Shown here: one piece after another, positions 7,667 to 15,857 of the stretch | Layout of the letters: each line of letters starts with the position of its first letter | Position numbering within the stretch: position 1 is the first letter of the stretch | Assembly (NCBI RefSeq): GCF_009852415.1 | Contig: NZ_WOXS01000002.1 | Coordinates: 2,254,501 to 2,318,500 of the forward strand | Direction of reading: 5' to 3' | Length of the DNA stretch: 64,000 nucleotides | Source of the DNA: Streptomyces sp. Tu 3180 | GTDB taxonomy: Bacteria; Actinomycetota; Actinomycetes; Streptomycetales; Streptomycetaceae | Translations under genes and position numbers: made by a program | The notes under the pieces: generated by a model | The model's database searches: none | What the model was told of the DNA's origin: nothing | What the model saw: the letters and a program-made list of their open reading frames with translations, nothing else

Positions 7667-9157
7667 ATGGCCGATCCCAGGGGTTTCCTGACCACGCCGC
7701 GCCAGGACTGGCCGCGCAGGCCGGTGGAGGAACGGGTCCGGGACTGGAACGAGGTCCACGTCCCCGGGGCGCTGCTGCCCCTCATCGGCCCGCAGGCCGG
7801 CCGCTGCATGGACTGCGGTGTCCCGTTCTGCCACGAGGCCTGCCCGCTGGGCAACCTGATCCCCGAGTGGAACGACCTGGTCTCGCGCGGGGACTGGCGG
7901 GCCGCGGCGGAGCGGCTGCACGCCACCAACAACTTCCCCGAGTTCACCGGCCGGTTGTGCCCGGCGCCCTGCGAGGCGGGCTGTGTCCTCGCCATCAACC
8001 AGCCGGCCGTCACCATCAAGAACGTCGAGTGCGCCATCGCCGACCGGGCCTGGGAGGAGGGCTTCGCACCGCCGGCCCCGCCGGAGCGGCTCTCCGGCCG
8101 GACGGTCGCGGTCATCGGCTCGGGCCCCGCCGGACTGGCCGCCGCCCAGCAGCTGACCCGGGCCGGCCACACGGTCGTCGTGTACGAGCGGGACGACCGG
8201 ATCGGCGGGCTGCTGCGGTACGGCATCCCCGAGTTCAAGATGGAGAAGCGCCATCTGGAGCGGCGCGTCGAGCAGATGCGGGCCGAGGGCACGAAGTTCC
8301 GCACGTCCACGACGGTCGGGCGCGACGTCGACGCCGCCGGGCTGCGGGCGCGTCACGACGCGCTGGTGATCGCCACGGGGGCGACCGCGTGGCGGGAACT
8401 TCCCGTACCGGGACGGGAACTCGCCGGGATACACCAGGCGATGGAGTACCTGCCGCTGGCCAACCGGGTGTGCGAGGGGGACCTGGAGTCGTCGCCGCTG
8501 TCGGCCGCGGGCAGGCACGTCGTCATCGTCGGCGGCGGTGACACCGGCGCCGACTGTCTGGGCACGGCCGTGCGGGAGGGCGCCGCGTCCGTCACCCAGC
8601 TCGACATCTACGCCCGGCCGGGCACCGAGCGGGACGACGACGCCGAGCCCTGGCCGACGTACCCGAAGCTCTACCGGCTGTCCCCGGCGCACGAGGAGGC
8701 CCGCGATCTGCGGACCGCCCCGGCGGCGGACGCGGACGCGCGCCTGTTCGCGGCGTCCACCCTGCACTTCACCGGCGACGCGGGCGGACGGGTGCGTGCA
8801 CTGCACCTGGTGGAGGTGGACGCCGGACGCCGGCCCGTGCCGGGCACCGAACGCACCCTGCCCGCGGATCTCGTGCTGCTCGCGCTCGGCTTCTCCGGGC
8901 CGGACCGGGGGGACGGGCTCGTCGACCGGTTGAACCTCGCACTGGAACCGCGCGGCACGATCGCGCGGGACGCCGGCTTCGCCACCGACGTGCCGGGCGT
9001 GTTCGCGGCCGGGGACGCCGCCCGCGGGCAGTCGCTCATCGTGTGGGCGATCGCCGAGGGCCGCGCGGTGGCGGCGGCCGTCGACCGCCACCTGACCGGC
9101 GGCACGACCCGGCTCCCTGCGCCCATCGGCCCGTACGACCGGCCGATGACGGCCTGA
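7667..9157 (+). CDS. gltD: Glutamate synthase small subunit (NADPH:acceptor flavoprotein)
   Basis: 496-aa beta subunit of NADPH-glutamate synthase. The N-terminus has the Fe-S cysteine cluster (CMDCGVPFCHEACPLGNLIPEWN, then CPAPCEAGC); after it come the FAD-binding GSGPAGLAAAQQL, the RYGIPEFKMEK segment, the NADPH-binding GGGDTGADC and the C-terminal GVFAAGDAARGQSLIVWAI flavin motif. Electrons from NADPH pass to the large GltB subunit, which turns glutamine and 2-oxoglutarate into two glutamates. No gltB is adjacent, so this copy is either an orphan or works as a stand-alone GltD-like oxidoreductase. ATG 7667 lies about 8 nt after AAGGAAG. A long hairpin follows. Confidence 0.92.
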   Translation: MADPRGFLTTPRQDWPRRPVEERVRDWNEVHVPGALLPLIGPQAGRCMDCGVPFCHEACPLGNLIPEWNDLVSRGDWRAAAERLHATNNFPEFTGRLCPAPCEAGCVLAINQPAVTIKNVECAIADRAWEEGFAPPAPPERLSGRTVAVIGSGPAGLAAAQQLTRAGHTVVVYERDDRIGGLLRYGIPEFKMEKRHLERRVEQMRAEGTKFRTSTTVGRDVDAAGLRARHDALVIATGATAWRELPVPGRELAGIHQAMEYLPLANRVCEGDLESSPLSAAGRHVVIVGGGDTGADCLGTAVREGAASVTQLDIYARPGTERDDDAEPWPTYPKLYRLSPAHEEARDLRTAPAADADARLFAASTLHFTGDAGGRVRALHLVEVDAGRRPVPGTERTLPADLVLLALGFSGPDRGDGLVDRLNLALEPRGTIARDAGFATDVPGVFAAGDAARGQSLIVWAIAEGRAVAAAVDRHLTGGTTRLPAPIGPYDRPMTA

Positions 9158-9314
9158 CCGGCACCGGGCGCATGCCGCGCGGGTGCCGCACGGATCCGGT
9201 CGATCGCCGCGCGGGTGCCGGACGCGTGCCGTTCCGGTCCTCACCGCACGCCGTGCGGGGGCCGGCCGTGCGCGGGCGGACGACCGGCGGCGGTCCGCCG
9301 TCCGGCACGGAGGG

Positions 9315-9379
9315 GCCGCCGTGGGCGGAGCGGTGCCGGAACCCAGGGCTTCATGCCCCACCGCTCCGCCCACGGCGGC
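9315..9379. terminator. Bidirectional hairpin between gltD and the DUF574 gene
   Basis: Perfect 20-bp inverted repeat (9315-9334 and 9360-9379) with a 25-nt loop that holds a second small hairpin (GGGC/GCCC). It sits between two convergent genes and has no U-tract, as is usual for Streptomyces terminators. Confidence 0.75.
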
Positions 9380-9437
9380 ACGGGGTGCGGCCACGGACCG
9401 GTGAGGAACCGGATCCGGGCCGCCGCCCCGCCGGGGG

Positions 9438-10241
9438 TCAGGGCTTGCGCCCCACCGCCCCGTAACCCGGGATCACCCCGTCGTCCTGCCCCTCGACCGG
9501 CTCCCCCAGCTCGGGGTGCCACTGGTGCGGCACCTGGACGCCGGGCTCGACCAGGTCGAGACCGTCGAAGAAGCGGGTGAACTCCTCGCGGGAGCGCAGC
9601 GCCAGGGTGACGCCCGCGGCCTTGAGCTTCTCCGTGGCCGCCATCGACTCCTCGGGGGTGAAGTCGGCCGTCGCGTGGGTGACGACCAGATGGCTGCCGG
9701 AGGGCAGGGCGGCCAGCAGCCGCCCCACCAGGTCGTGCGCCCCGTCCTCGTCGGGGACGAAGTGCAGCAGCGCGATGAGCGACAGCGCGATCGGCTCGGT
9801 GAAGTCGAGGACCTTCCGCGCGCCTTCCAGGATGGCGTCCGGGTCGCGCACGTCCGCCTGGAGGTACTCGGTCGCCCCCTCGTCCGTGCCGCGCAGCAGG
9901 GCCGCCGCGTGGGCCAGCACGATGGGGTCGTTGTCGCAGTACACGACGCGCGCGTCGGGTGCGATCCGCTGGGCGACCTGGTGGAGGTTGGGCTCGGTGG
10001 GGATGCCGGTGCCGATGTCGAGGAACTGGCGTATGCCCCGGCCGGCCAGCCAGCGCGTGGCCCGCTGCATGAACGCACGGTTCACCCGCGCCATCACCGG
10101 CACCCTCGGGTCCAGGGCCAGCATCTGCCGGCCCATGGCCTCGTCGACCGGATAGTTGTCCTTGCCGCCGAGGTACCAGTCGTACATCCGCGCGGGATGC
10201 GGCCTGCTCGTGTCGATCTCGACGGGGTGCTGCCCGGTCAT
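9438..10241 (-). CDS. DUF574-family SAM-dependent methyltransferase
   Basis: 267 aa of the actinobacterial PF04672 family. The N-terminal signature VEIDTSRPHPARMYDWYLGGKDNYPVD is followed by the SAM motif FLDIGTGIPTEPNLHQVAQ and VVYCDNDPIVLAHAAALL. Typical length. Targets are unknown; the family expanded in Streptomyces and often lies beside HTH-DUF5753 and DUF397 genes, as here. ATG 10241 follows GGAG at 6 nt; ATG 10253 and a TTG at 10263-10265 are possible but have no good ribosome binding site. An ACTTGGCAC element (minus strand, 10284-10292) just upstream resembles the half-site of the palindrome at 11664, so it may share a regulator with its neighbours. Confidence 0.88.
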   Translation of the reverse strand: MTGQHPVEIDTSRPHPARMYDWYLGGKDNYPVDEAMGRQMLALDPRVPVMARVNRAFMQRATRWLAGRGIRQFLDIGTGIPTEPNLHQVAQRIAPDARVVYCDNDPIVLAHAAALLRGTDEGATEYLQADVRDPDAILEGARKVLDFTEPIALSLIALLHFVPDEDGAHDLVGRLLAALPSGSHLVVTHATADFTPEESMAATEKLKAAGVTLALRSREEFTRFFDGLDLVEPGVQVPHQWHPELGEPVEGQDDGVIPGYGAVGRKP

Positions 10242-10324
10242 GACGGACTCCATGAGTCTCTGCAACTGTTAGTGGTCAATTCAGTGCCAAGTCAGGTGGA
10301 ACAAAAAAGGGGCGGCAACAGGCC

Positions 10325-10609
10325 TCAGGACAGCAGGAAGTCCGCCTCTCCCGCCTTCGCTCCTTCGATGAAGGCCGTCATCTCGGCGGAGGTGTAGATG
10401 AGCGCCGGTCCGTCCGGGTCGGTGGACTGCCGTACGGCGATCCGGCCGTCGTCGAGCTTCATCGCCTCCAGGCAGTTGCCTCCGTTGCCGCCGCTCCACG
10501 GCTTGTGCCATCCCTCGCTGCCCAGCTCCCGCGCGGGCATGCCGTTGTAGATCCGCTCGGTGCGGGCCCGCGGCTGGGGCAGGGACTTGAGGGACTCCGT
10601 GAGTTCCAT
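10325..10609 (-). CDS. DUF397-domain protein
   Basis: 94-aa DUF397 protein. The conserved core is GWHKPWSGGNGGNCLEA, then DGRIAVRQSTDPDGPALIYTSAEMTAFIEGAK. This arrangement (W, a Ser/Gly-rich turn, NC.E, then VRDS-like strand and a final helix) is shared with proteins coded beside WhiJ-like regulators in Streptomyces, where the small acidic partner is thought to modulate the HTH protein. Its ATG directly follows the TGA of the regulator gene without a gap, so the two are translated together. Six T residues on the minus strand after the stop are unusual for this genome. Confidence 0.9.
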   Translation of the reverse strand: MELTESLKSLPQPRARTERIYNGMPARELGSEGWHKPWSGGNGGNCLEAMKLDDGRIAVRQSTDPDGPALIYTSAEMTAFIEGAKAGEADFLLS

Positions 10610-11470
10610 TCACAGCTCCTTGCGGAGATCCCGGAGGATCTCCTTCGTGCGATGTGCCGTAGCGGCCTGCGCCGCCATGCGGTCCATGACCTCGAGGTGG
10701 GTCGCCACCTCGGCGCGCGCGTCCAGGTAGACGGCGCCGGTCAGGTACTCGCTGTAGACCATGTCCGGCAGTTCGGACACGGCGAATCGGAACAGCACGA
10801 ACGGCCCGTACGTGCCGGGGTGCGGCCCGCCGGCGAACGGGGCGACCTGCAGCGTCACGTTGGGCAGCTTCGTGGCCTCGAGCAGTCTGTCGATCTGGGC
10901 ACGCATCACCTCCGGGCCGCCGACCGGGCGGCGCAGCACGGTCTCGTCCATCACGACCCACAGCCGGGGCGCGTCCTCGCGGGTGAGCAGTTCCTGCCGC
11001 TGCATGCGCAGGGCGACGTGGCGCTCGATGTCCTCGGGCTGCGTCTGCCCGACGGCGCCCGAGCGCAGCACCCCGCGCGCGTAGTCCTCGGTCTGGAGCA
11101 GTCCGGGGACGAAGTGGGGGTCGTAGCTGCGGATGAGGGAGGCGGCGCCCTCCAGGCTGACGTACATCGAGAACCAGCCGGGCAGGATGTCGTGGAAGCG
11201 CTGCCACCAGCCGGGCCGGTTGGCCTCCTCCGCCAGCTGCACGAACGCCTCGGCCTCGTCGTCGCCGACGCCGTACGCCTTCAGCAGGAGCTGGAGGTAC
11301 GGGATCTTCAGCGCGACCTCGGCCGTCTCCATGCGGCGGATGGTGGCGGGGGCCACCCGGAGGACCCGGGCGGCCTCCTCCCGCTTGAGCCCCGCGCGTT
11401 CCCGCAGGTCCAGCAGGCGCCGGCCGAGGACGACCTGGCCGACCGTCGGCGCGGACCGCGGTTCGCTCAC
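10610..11470 (-). CDS. HTH (XRE) regulator with DUF5753 domain, WhiJ/Scr1 type
   Basis: 286-aa regulator. The N-terminal lambda-repressor-like HTH (about residues 14-65) includes LGRRLLDLRERAGLKREEAA and RVAPATIRRME; the C-terminal DUF5753 domain (about 95-275) shows GWFSMYVSLEGAASLIRSY, the FVPGLLQTEDYARGVL motif and LQVAPFAGGPHPGTYGPFVLFRF. GTG 11470 has GGAGGTGGAGC directly upstream. The gene is divergent from the HATPase gene and runs into DUF397. The gene trio (HTH, DUF397, HATPase) matches the whiJ-like loci of S. coelicolor, which affect development. The palindrome at 11664-11676 is a likely binding site. Confidence 0.92.
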   Translation of the reverse strand: MSEPRSAPTVGQVVLGRRLLDLRERAGLKREEAARVLRVAPATIRRMETAEVALKIPYLQLLLKAYGVGDDEAEAFVQLAEEANRPGWWQRFHDILPGWFSMYVSLEGAASLIRSYDPHFVPGLLQTEDYARGVLRSGAVGQTQPEDIERHVALRMQRQELLTREDAPRLWVVMDETVLRRPVGGPEVMRAQIDRLLEATKLPNVTLQVAPFAGGPHPGTYGPFVLFRFAVSELPDMVYSEYLTGAVYLDARAEVATHLEVMDRMAAQAATAHRTKEILRDLRKEL

Positions 11471-11663
11471 GCTCCACCTCCACGAAAAGGAATGCTGACA
11501 GCCCGGCGGCGCCGTTCGAGGACCCGTTCCGAGGGCCGTCGGTCCGATCATCGACTCGAACAAGCCTTCGGGAGCCTCAACTGGCGCCGCGCGAGGTGCT
11601 GTTGCGAGCAGTGTGCCACGCCCGTCCAGACCGTCACACAGCACTCTGCATTTTTCAGAGTGG

Positions 11664-11695
11664 CACTTGCCAAGTGTTCACGGCGGGGCGATAGT
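11664..11695 (+). promoter_or_regulatory. Palindromic operator over the promoter of the HATPase gene
   Basis: A 13-nt perfect palindrome, CACTTGCCAAGTG (11664-11676), contains TTGCCA (11667-11672), which stands 17 nt before GATAGT (11690-11695). That reads as -35 and -10 boxes, and the GTG at 11703 lies 7 nt after the -10. A repressor on the palindrome would cover the -35 box. The adjacent DUF5753 regulator is the obvious candidate; binding is inferred. Confidence 0.6.
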
Positions 11696-11702
11696 GGCAA
11701 GC

Positions 11703-12368
11703 GTGATTCCGTCCGCGCCCTTAGGAACAGACGCCGCCGCAGGTTCCGTCGGCCTCGGCGCCGCCTCGGGAGCCGGCCCCGCGGGGGCCGCCGCCGAGCG
11801 CCGGTTCCGCTTCGAACTGGCCGCTCATCCGGGTTCCCCCGCCCAGGCCAGACGCCTGACGAGGGCCCGGCTGACCGGCTGGTCGGTGTGCGAGGACACC
11901 TGCGACACGGCGGCCCTGATCGTCTCCGAACTGGTCACCAACGCCATCGTGCACACGGCGAGCAGCCACATAGTCTGCGAGCTGCACGACGGCGACGGCC
12001 TCGTGCGCATAGCCGTGCAGGACGAGGGCTGCGCGCCGGGCCGCCCGCGGGCGAACACCCGGCAGCGGCCGGAGGAGGAGCACGGCAGGGGCCTGCTCCT
12101 CGTCGACACCCTGTGCCACGCGTGGGGGGCCCTCGAGCACGGCCCCGGGCTGCTGGTCTGGGCCGACCTGCCCCGCGAGGCCGACGCCCCGTGCGATCCC
12201 GCGGAACCCCGCGACGACCTGGGCTGGGGTGCCCGCCCGAAGCCCGGACCGTCCCGCGGCCCGGACGACGGCGACCGTGACGGCGACGGGCCCGACGGGA
12301 CGCGGCGCACGGGAAAGAGCCCGGCCGTGCCCCCGCAGCAGCACCGCCGGGACGGGGGACGGGCGTGA
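11703..12368 (+). CDS. HATPase_c ATP-binding protein (anti-sigma/RsbW-like)
   Basis: 221-aa protein with a single histidine-kinase-like ATPase domain (about residues 30-160). The N-box is in ALIVSELVTNAIVHTASSHI (Glu and Asn), the G1 box region is VQDEGCAPGRP, and HGRGLLLVDTLCHAWG is the G2 loop. No kinase dimerisation or receiver part is present, as in the RsbW/SpoIIAB-like serine kinases that bind sigma factors or anti-anti-sigma factors. An acidic, Pro-rich tail follows. GTG 11703 is chosen because a promoter-like -10 ends 7 nt before it (leaderless); GTG 11694 is the alternative. The stop overlaps the next start. Confidence 0.85.
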   Translation: MIPSAPLGTDAAAGSVGLGAASGAGPAGAAAERRFRFELAAHPGSPAQARRLTRARLTGWSVCEDTCDTAALIVSELVTNAIVHTASSHIVCELHDGDGLVRIAVQDEGCAPGRPRANTRQRPEEEHGRGLLLVDTLCHAWGALEHGPGLLVWADLPREADAPCDPAEPRDDLGWGARPKPGPSRGPDDGDRDGDGPDGTRRTGKSPAVPPQQHRRDGGRA

Positions 12369-12808
12369 CGAGCACGTCCGGCACCCGGGTGGTGAGCCTG
12401 GACACGCTGGTCCGCCTCCAGCGCGCGCACCGCGCCCCCGGCACGCTCCGGCGGCTCCCGGTACCCGACGGCATGACGGCCCCGATGGGCTGCGACGCGG
12501 TGGCGACGCCCGCCCGCTTCGGCCCGCTGGTGATGCCCCGGCTGCCCCGGGTGGGCTGCGTCTACGCCGACGAGGCGCACTGGTGGTGGCTGGTCCCGTC
12601 CGACTCGGACTACGCCCTGGAGTGGCCCGCCCCCGCGCGCTACGCCACCGGCGCGGTCCTCCCCGACGCCCCGGACCTTGCGGTCCTGCCCGGCCTGATC
12701 CACCGCCCCGAGGGCACGCTCCCCTACACCCCGCCGATCCCCCTCTATCTCGCCCTGTGCCGTCTGACGGGCACCACGCCGGCCTGGTCCCGCCCGGTCA
12801 GCGCGTAA
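12365..12808 (+). CDS. Conserved Streptomyces hypothetical coupled to HATPase gene
   Basis: 147 aa, no recognised domain. GTG 12365 overlaps the preceding TGA (GTGA), so the protein is made together with the ATP-binding protein. Features are a central CVYADEAHWWWLVPSDSDYALEWPAPARY segment, rich in Trp and Tyr, and a Pro-rich C-terminal half (HRPEGTLPYTPPIPLYLALC). No signal peptide or membrane helix is seen. I recall similar small proteins following whiJ-type ATPase genes in Streptomyces, which suggests a part in the same regulatory unit; the role is unknown. Confidence 0.75.
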   Translation: MTSTSGTRVVSLDTLVRLQRAHRAPGTLRRLPVPDGMTAPMGCDAVATPARFGPLVMPRLPRVGCVYADEAHWWWLVPSDSDYALEWPAPARYATGAVLPDAPDLAVLPGLIHRPEGTLPYTPPIPLYLALCRLTGTTPAWSRPVSA

Positions 12809-13166
12809 CGGGCGGGCCGGCACCCTCCGGCGACGCCCGGCCGCCCTCCCACGGCTCCGGCCGCCCCCTCCCACGACTCCGGCCGCCTCTCCCCGCCCCC
12901 GGTCGCCCGGTGCCGTCCGGAAGGACGCACACCGCGCCCGCGCCACCCCCGCATCGCTCCGCGCCTCTCCGCGCCGCTCCGTGCCCGGCCCGGCGCACGG
13001 TCCCGCGTCCGCACACCCGGGCCCGGCTCTCAGCGCCCCCGCCCCGACCGATTCCCCAGGTCGTGCGCCCGCGCGCATCCTCCGCTCCGCTCCGCGCCCT
13101 GCCCCCGCGGGCCGCGCCCCGCCATAGTGGCCGTTCGTCGGACTCGGCGATCGGGGGAGGCCAGCG
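12809..13166. other. Intergenic, 358 nt, cytosine-rich
   Basis: No gene supported. The plus strand is very rich in C with irregular CCGCC/CCGCTCC runs. Short frames here have poor codon bias and no homology I recognise. The last 20 bases hold the ribosome binding site of the ABC gene; no confident promoter was found. Confidence 0.5.
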
Positions 13167-15278
13167 GTGGGAAGCGCACGGGGATCCGGGGCTCCGAGGC
13201 CACGGTCACGGGAGGCGGACGAACCGGGAACGGACCGCGCACCGGGCACGGACCGCACTGCGGGCACGGACCGTCCCGGCGGGCGGAGGAGGCCCTGGCG
13301 CCCCGCCCGCCGCGGGAAGCGGCCCGAGCCCGGCGCCCCGCCCCTCTCCGAGTCCGAGCGGCTGCTCTTCGGGGGACCGCTGCGCTACGACATGGGCTGG
13401 AACCAGCACTCCGAGGCCTTCCTGGAGCTGAACTTCCGCGCCATGATCACCCGCCTGCCCTCCCTGCTGGCCTCCAGCCTCCGGCTCGCCCTGCAGGCCG
13501 ACCGGCGGGCCGCGCGGACCGTGCTGGCCGCCGAGGTGGGCCGGGGCCTGGCCCAGGCGGTGAGCCTGCTCGCGGTCAACAGCGTCCTGGGCCGGCTGCT
13601 GGGTGACGGTCCGATGGAGGAACGGCTGCGCGGTGCCGTGCCCGCCCTCGTCGCGGTGGCCGCCGTCATGATGGTCGCGGCGCTGCTGCGGGCGGCGAGC
13701 ACCTACGCCACCGGACGCCTCGAACCCAAGGTCGAGCGGGTGGCGACCGAGCTGTACCTGGAGCGCGCCGCGGCCGTGGAGCTGGCCGCGATCGAGGACC
13801 ACGCCTTCCACAAGCTGCTGGACACCGCCCAGCACGGCGCCTCCTCGGCCCGCCGCATGATCATGTACGGCACGCGGGTGATCAACGCGGCGATCTCGCT
13901 GGTCGCGGCGGCCGGCGTGCTCACCGTGCTGCATCCGGCGCTGCTCCCGCTGCTGGCGACGATGACGCTGCCGAGCGCCTGGAGCGCGCTGACGAACGCG
14001 CGCCGCCGCTACGCCTCGTTCCACACCTGGGTGCAGCACGCCCGCGCCGGCCAGTTGATCAGCCGCCTGCTCACCGAGCCGGAGGCGGCACCGGAGATCC
14101 GGGTGCACGGCGTCGGCCCGTTCCTGCTGCGCCACTTCCGGGCGATGTCGGAGACCGCGGAGGCGGAGCAGGCCCGGCTGGCCCGGCTGGCGGCCCGTAC
14201 GGGTCTGTTCGCGGCGGCGTGGACGGGCCTGGCGACGGTGGCGACGTACGCCACGCTCGGGGGGCTGCTGCTGGCCGGGGCGATGGCGCTATCGGTCGCG
14301 GGCACGGCGATGATCGCGATCCGCACCGGCTCGGCGAGCCTGGAGACCCTGGTCCTGGAGGTGAACCAGTTGCACGAGGAGGCCCTGTTCGTGGGCGATC
14401 TGCAGCGGCTGTACGTCGAGGCGGCCGAGCGCGCGATCCCCGTGGGTGGTCTCCCGCTGCCGGACGACCCGCGGGAGATCCGCTTCGAGAACGTCACCTT
14501 CCGCTACCCGGGTGACGCCGCCCGTCCCGCCCTGGACGACGTCTCGCTCACCCTGCCGCTGGGCCGGATCGTGGCGCTGGTCGGCGAGAACGGCTCCGGC
14601 AAGACGACCCTGGTCAAGCTGCTCGCCGGCCTGTACACGCCCGAGCGGGGGCGGATCCTGTGGGACGACGTGGACGCGGCGGCCGTGGACCGGCGCCGGC
14701 TGGCCGAGCGCATCGCGATGGTGGCGCAGGACTTCAAGCGGTGGCCGTTCACGGCCCGGGTGAACGTCCTCCTGGGGCGGCCGTCGGCACCGGTGAGCGA
14801 GGAGCGGCTGGCCGCGTCGATCGCCGAGGCCGGGGCCCAGTCGGTGGTCGAGGACCTGCCGCGCGGCCTGGACACCCTGCTGGCCCGGCACTTCAGCGGA
14901 GGCCACGAGCTGTCCGGGGGACAGTGGCAGCGGCTGGGGATCGCACGGGCCGCGTACCGGCGCGGGCGCATCCTGATCGTGGACGAGCCGACGGCCGCCC
15001 TGGACGCCCGGGCCGAGCTGGAGGTCTTCGACCGGATCCGGGCCCTGGCGGACGGCGGCCAGACGGTCGTGCTGATCACGCACCGGCTGGCGTCCGTGCG
15101 TCACGCGGATCTGGTGCACGTGCTCGACCAGGGCCGGCTGGTGGAGTCCGGATCACCGGAGGAGCTGCTGGCCGCGGACGGCCTCTACGCGGAGCTGTAC
15201 GCGCTCCAGGCGGAGCAGTTCACCGCGGCGCCCTCCCCGTCGCCGGCCGGGAAGGTGCCGTCGCCGAAGGCGGGCTGA
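13167..15278 (+). CDS. ABC exporter with fused membrane and ATPase domains
   Basis: 703-aa half-transporter. A charged, Pro-rich N-terminal tail of about 60 residues is followed by a six-helix exporter membrane domain (about 95-370), then the nucleotide-binding domain (about 420-660): Walker A VGENGSGKTTLVKLL, Q-loop VAQDFKRWP, signature HELSGGQWQRLGIARA, Walker B ILIVDEPTAAL and the H-loop ITHRL. It should act as a homodimer, since no partner gene is adjacent. Related Streptomyces exporters often handle peptides or lipids, but the substrate cannot be read here. GTG 13167 has GGGGGAGG 6 nt upstream. It stands alone as a transcription unit. Confidence 0.9.
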   Translation: MGSARGSGAPRPRSREADEPGTDRAPGTDRTAGTDRPGGRRRPWRPARRGKRPEPGAPPLSESERLLFGGPLRYDMGWNQHSEAFLELNFRAMITRLPSLLASSLRLALQADRRAARTVLAAEVGRGLAQAVSLLAVNSVLGRLLGDGPMEERLRGAVPALVAVAAVMMVAALLRAASTYATGRLEPKVERVATELYLERAAAVELAAIEDHAFHKLLDTAQHGASSARRMIMYGTRVINAAISLVAAAGVLTVLHPALLPLLATMTLPSAWSALTNARRRYASFHTWVQHARAGQLISRLLTEPEAAPEIRVHGVGPFLLRHFRAMSETAEAEQARLARLAARTGLFAAAWTGLATVATYATLGGLLLAGAMALSVAGTAMIAIRTGSASLETLVLEVNQLHEEALFVGDLQRLYVEAAERAIPVGGLPLPDDPREIRFENVTFRYPGDAARPALDDVSLTLPLGRIVALVGENGSGKTTLVKLLAGLYTPERGRILWDDVDAAAVDRRRLAERIAMVAQDFKRWPFTARVNVLLGRPSAPVSEERLAASIAEAGAQSVVEDLPRGLDTLLARHFSGGHELSGGQWQRLGIARAAYRRGRILIVDEPTAALDARAELEVFDRIRALADGGQTVVLITHRLASVRHADLVHVLDQGRLVESGSPEELLAADGLYAELYALQAEQFTAAPSPSPAGKVPSPKAG

Positions 15279-15312
15279 ACCGGCCGGTCCGGCCGGCTGC
15301 CGGGCCGGCGGC

Positions 15313-15498
15313 TCACGCCGTCACGTCACCGCCCCCGTCGCCGCTCCGCACGATCACCAGGAACATGTCGGTCGCGAGGTCCATGACAACCTCGGCGGGC
15401 AGGCCCTCCAGACGCCGCGCCTGCGCGAACTCCTCCGCCGGCCAGGACCCGCGCGGCCCACCTGCGGGAAAGCGTTCGAGCACCGTTCGCCCGTTCAC
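15313..15498 (-). CDS. Small conserved hypothetical, 61 aa
   Basis: Soluble-looking small protein: NGRTVLERFPAGGPRGSW, then PAEEFAQARRLEGLPAEVV and a hydrophobic end MDLATDMFLVIV. Codons have the expected third-position GC. GTG 15498 has GGAGG 7 nt upstream, which picks this start over the upstream in-frame ATG. No domain recognised. A candidate promoter lies upstream on the minus strand, with a TTGGCG -35 inside CACTTGGCGG (15601-15610), similar to the element by the DUF574 gene. Confidence 0.65.
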   Translation of the reverse strand: MNGRTVLERFPAGGPRGSWPAEEFAQARRLEGLPAEVVMDLATDMFLVIVRSGDGGGDVTA

Positions 15499-15857
15499 CC
15501 TGCCACCTCCATGTAGCGCTGTACTCGTAGAGTTAAACGCCAACCATGGGGCGAACGCCTCGTCCGGTGACGGTACTGAGACGTAGTTGACACCTGTTCA
15601 CCGCCAAGTGTGAGCGAGCTCTCGTCTTTTCGGAGTAATCCGTCGCCGTCCGCGCCGTTCCGCACACGCACCGTGATATCGGATGTGCTCGCCTCTCACA
15701 GGCGCCTCGGGAGTCGACGCGCGCCCCTGGGTTCCTCGCACTCCCCTGCCGGCCGGACGCGGTGTCCTCGCCGCAGCCGCCGGGGTGCGAGGGGCGGCGC
15801 GGCGGGGTCGAGAAGGCGGGGCGGAGCCCTTCGCGCGCCCGCGGGGTTCCGCCGGTT
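15499..15857. other. Intergenic, 359 nt, with candidate promoter for the small gene
   Basis: On the minus strand, CACTTGGCGG (15601-15610) holds TTGGCG, and TACGTC follows after 16 nt, a plausible promoter for the 61-aa gene. The plus strand has TTGACA at 15587-15592 but no matching -10 and no gene to serve. The remainder, next to the amidohydrolase stop, shows nothing I can call. Confidence 0.4.

Noticed and set aside
10325..11470. DUF397/HTH-DUF5753 pair as a toxin-antitoxin module
   Set aside because: The DUF5753 domain is sometimes labelled antitoxin-like, but gene order, the HATPase neighbour and known whiJ-type loci fit a developmental regulator better; no toxin fold is seen.
15587..15592. 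TTGACA on the plus strand as a promoter
   Set aside because: No -10 box at the right distance and no plus-strand gene follows.
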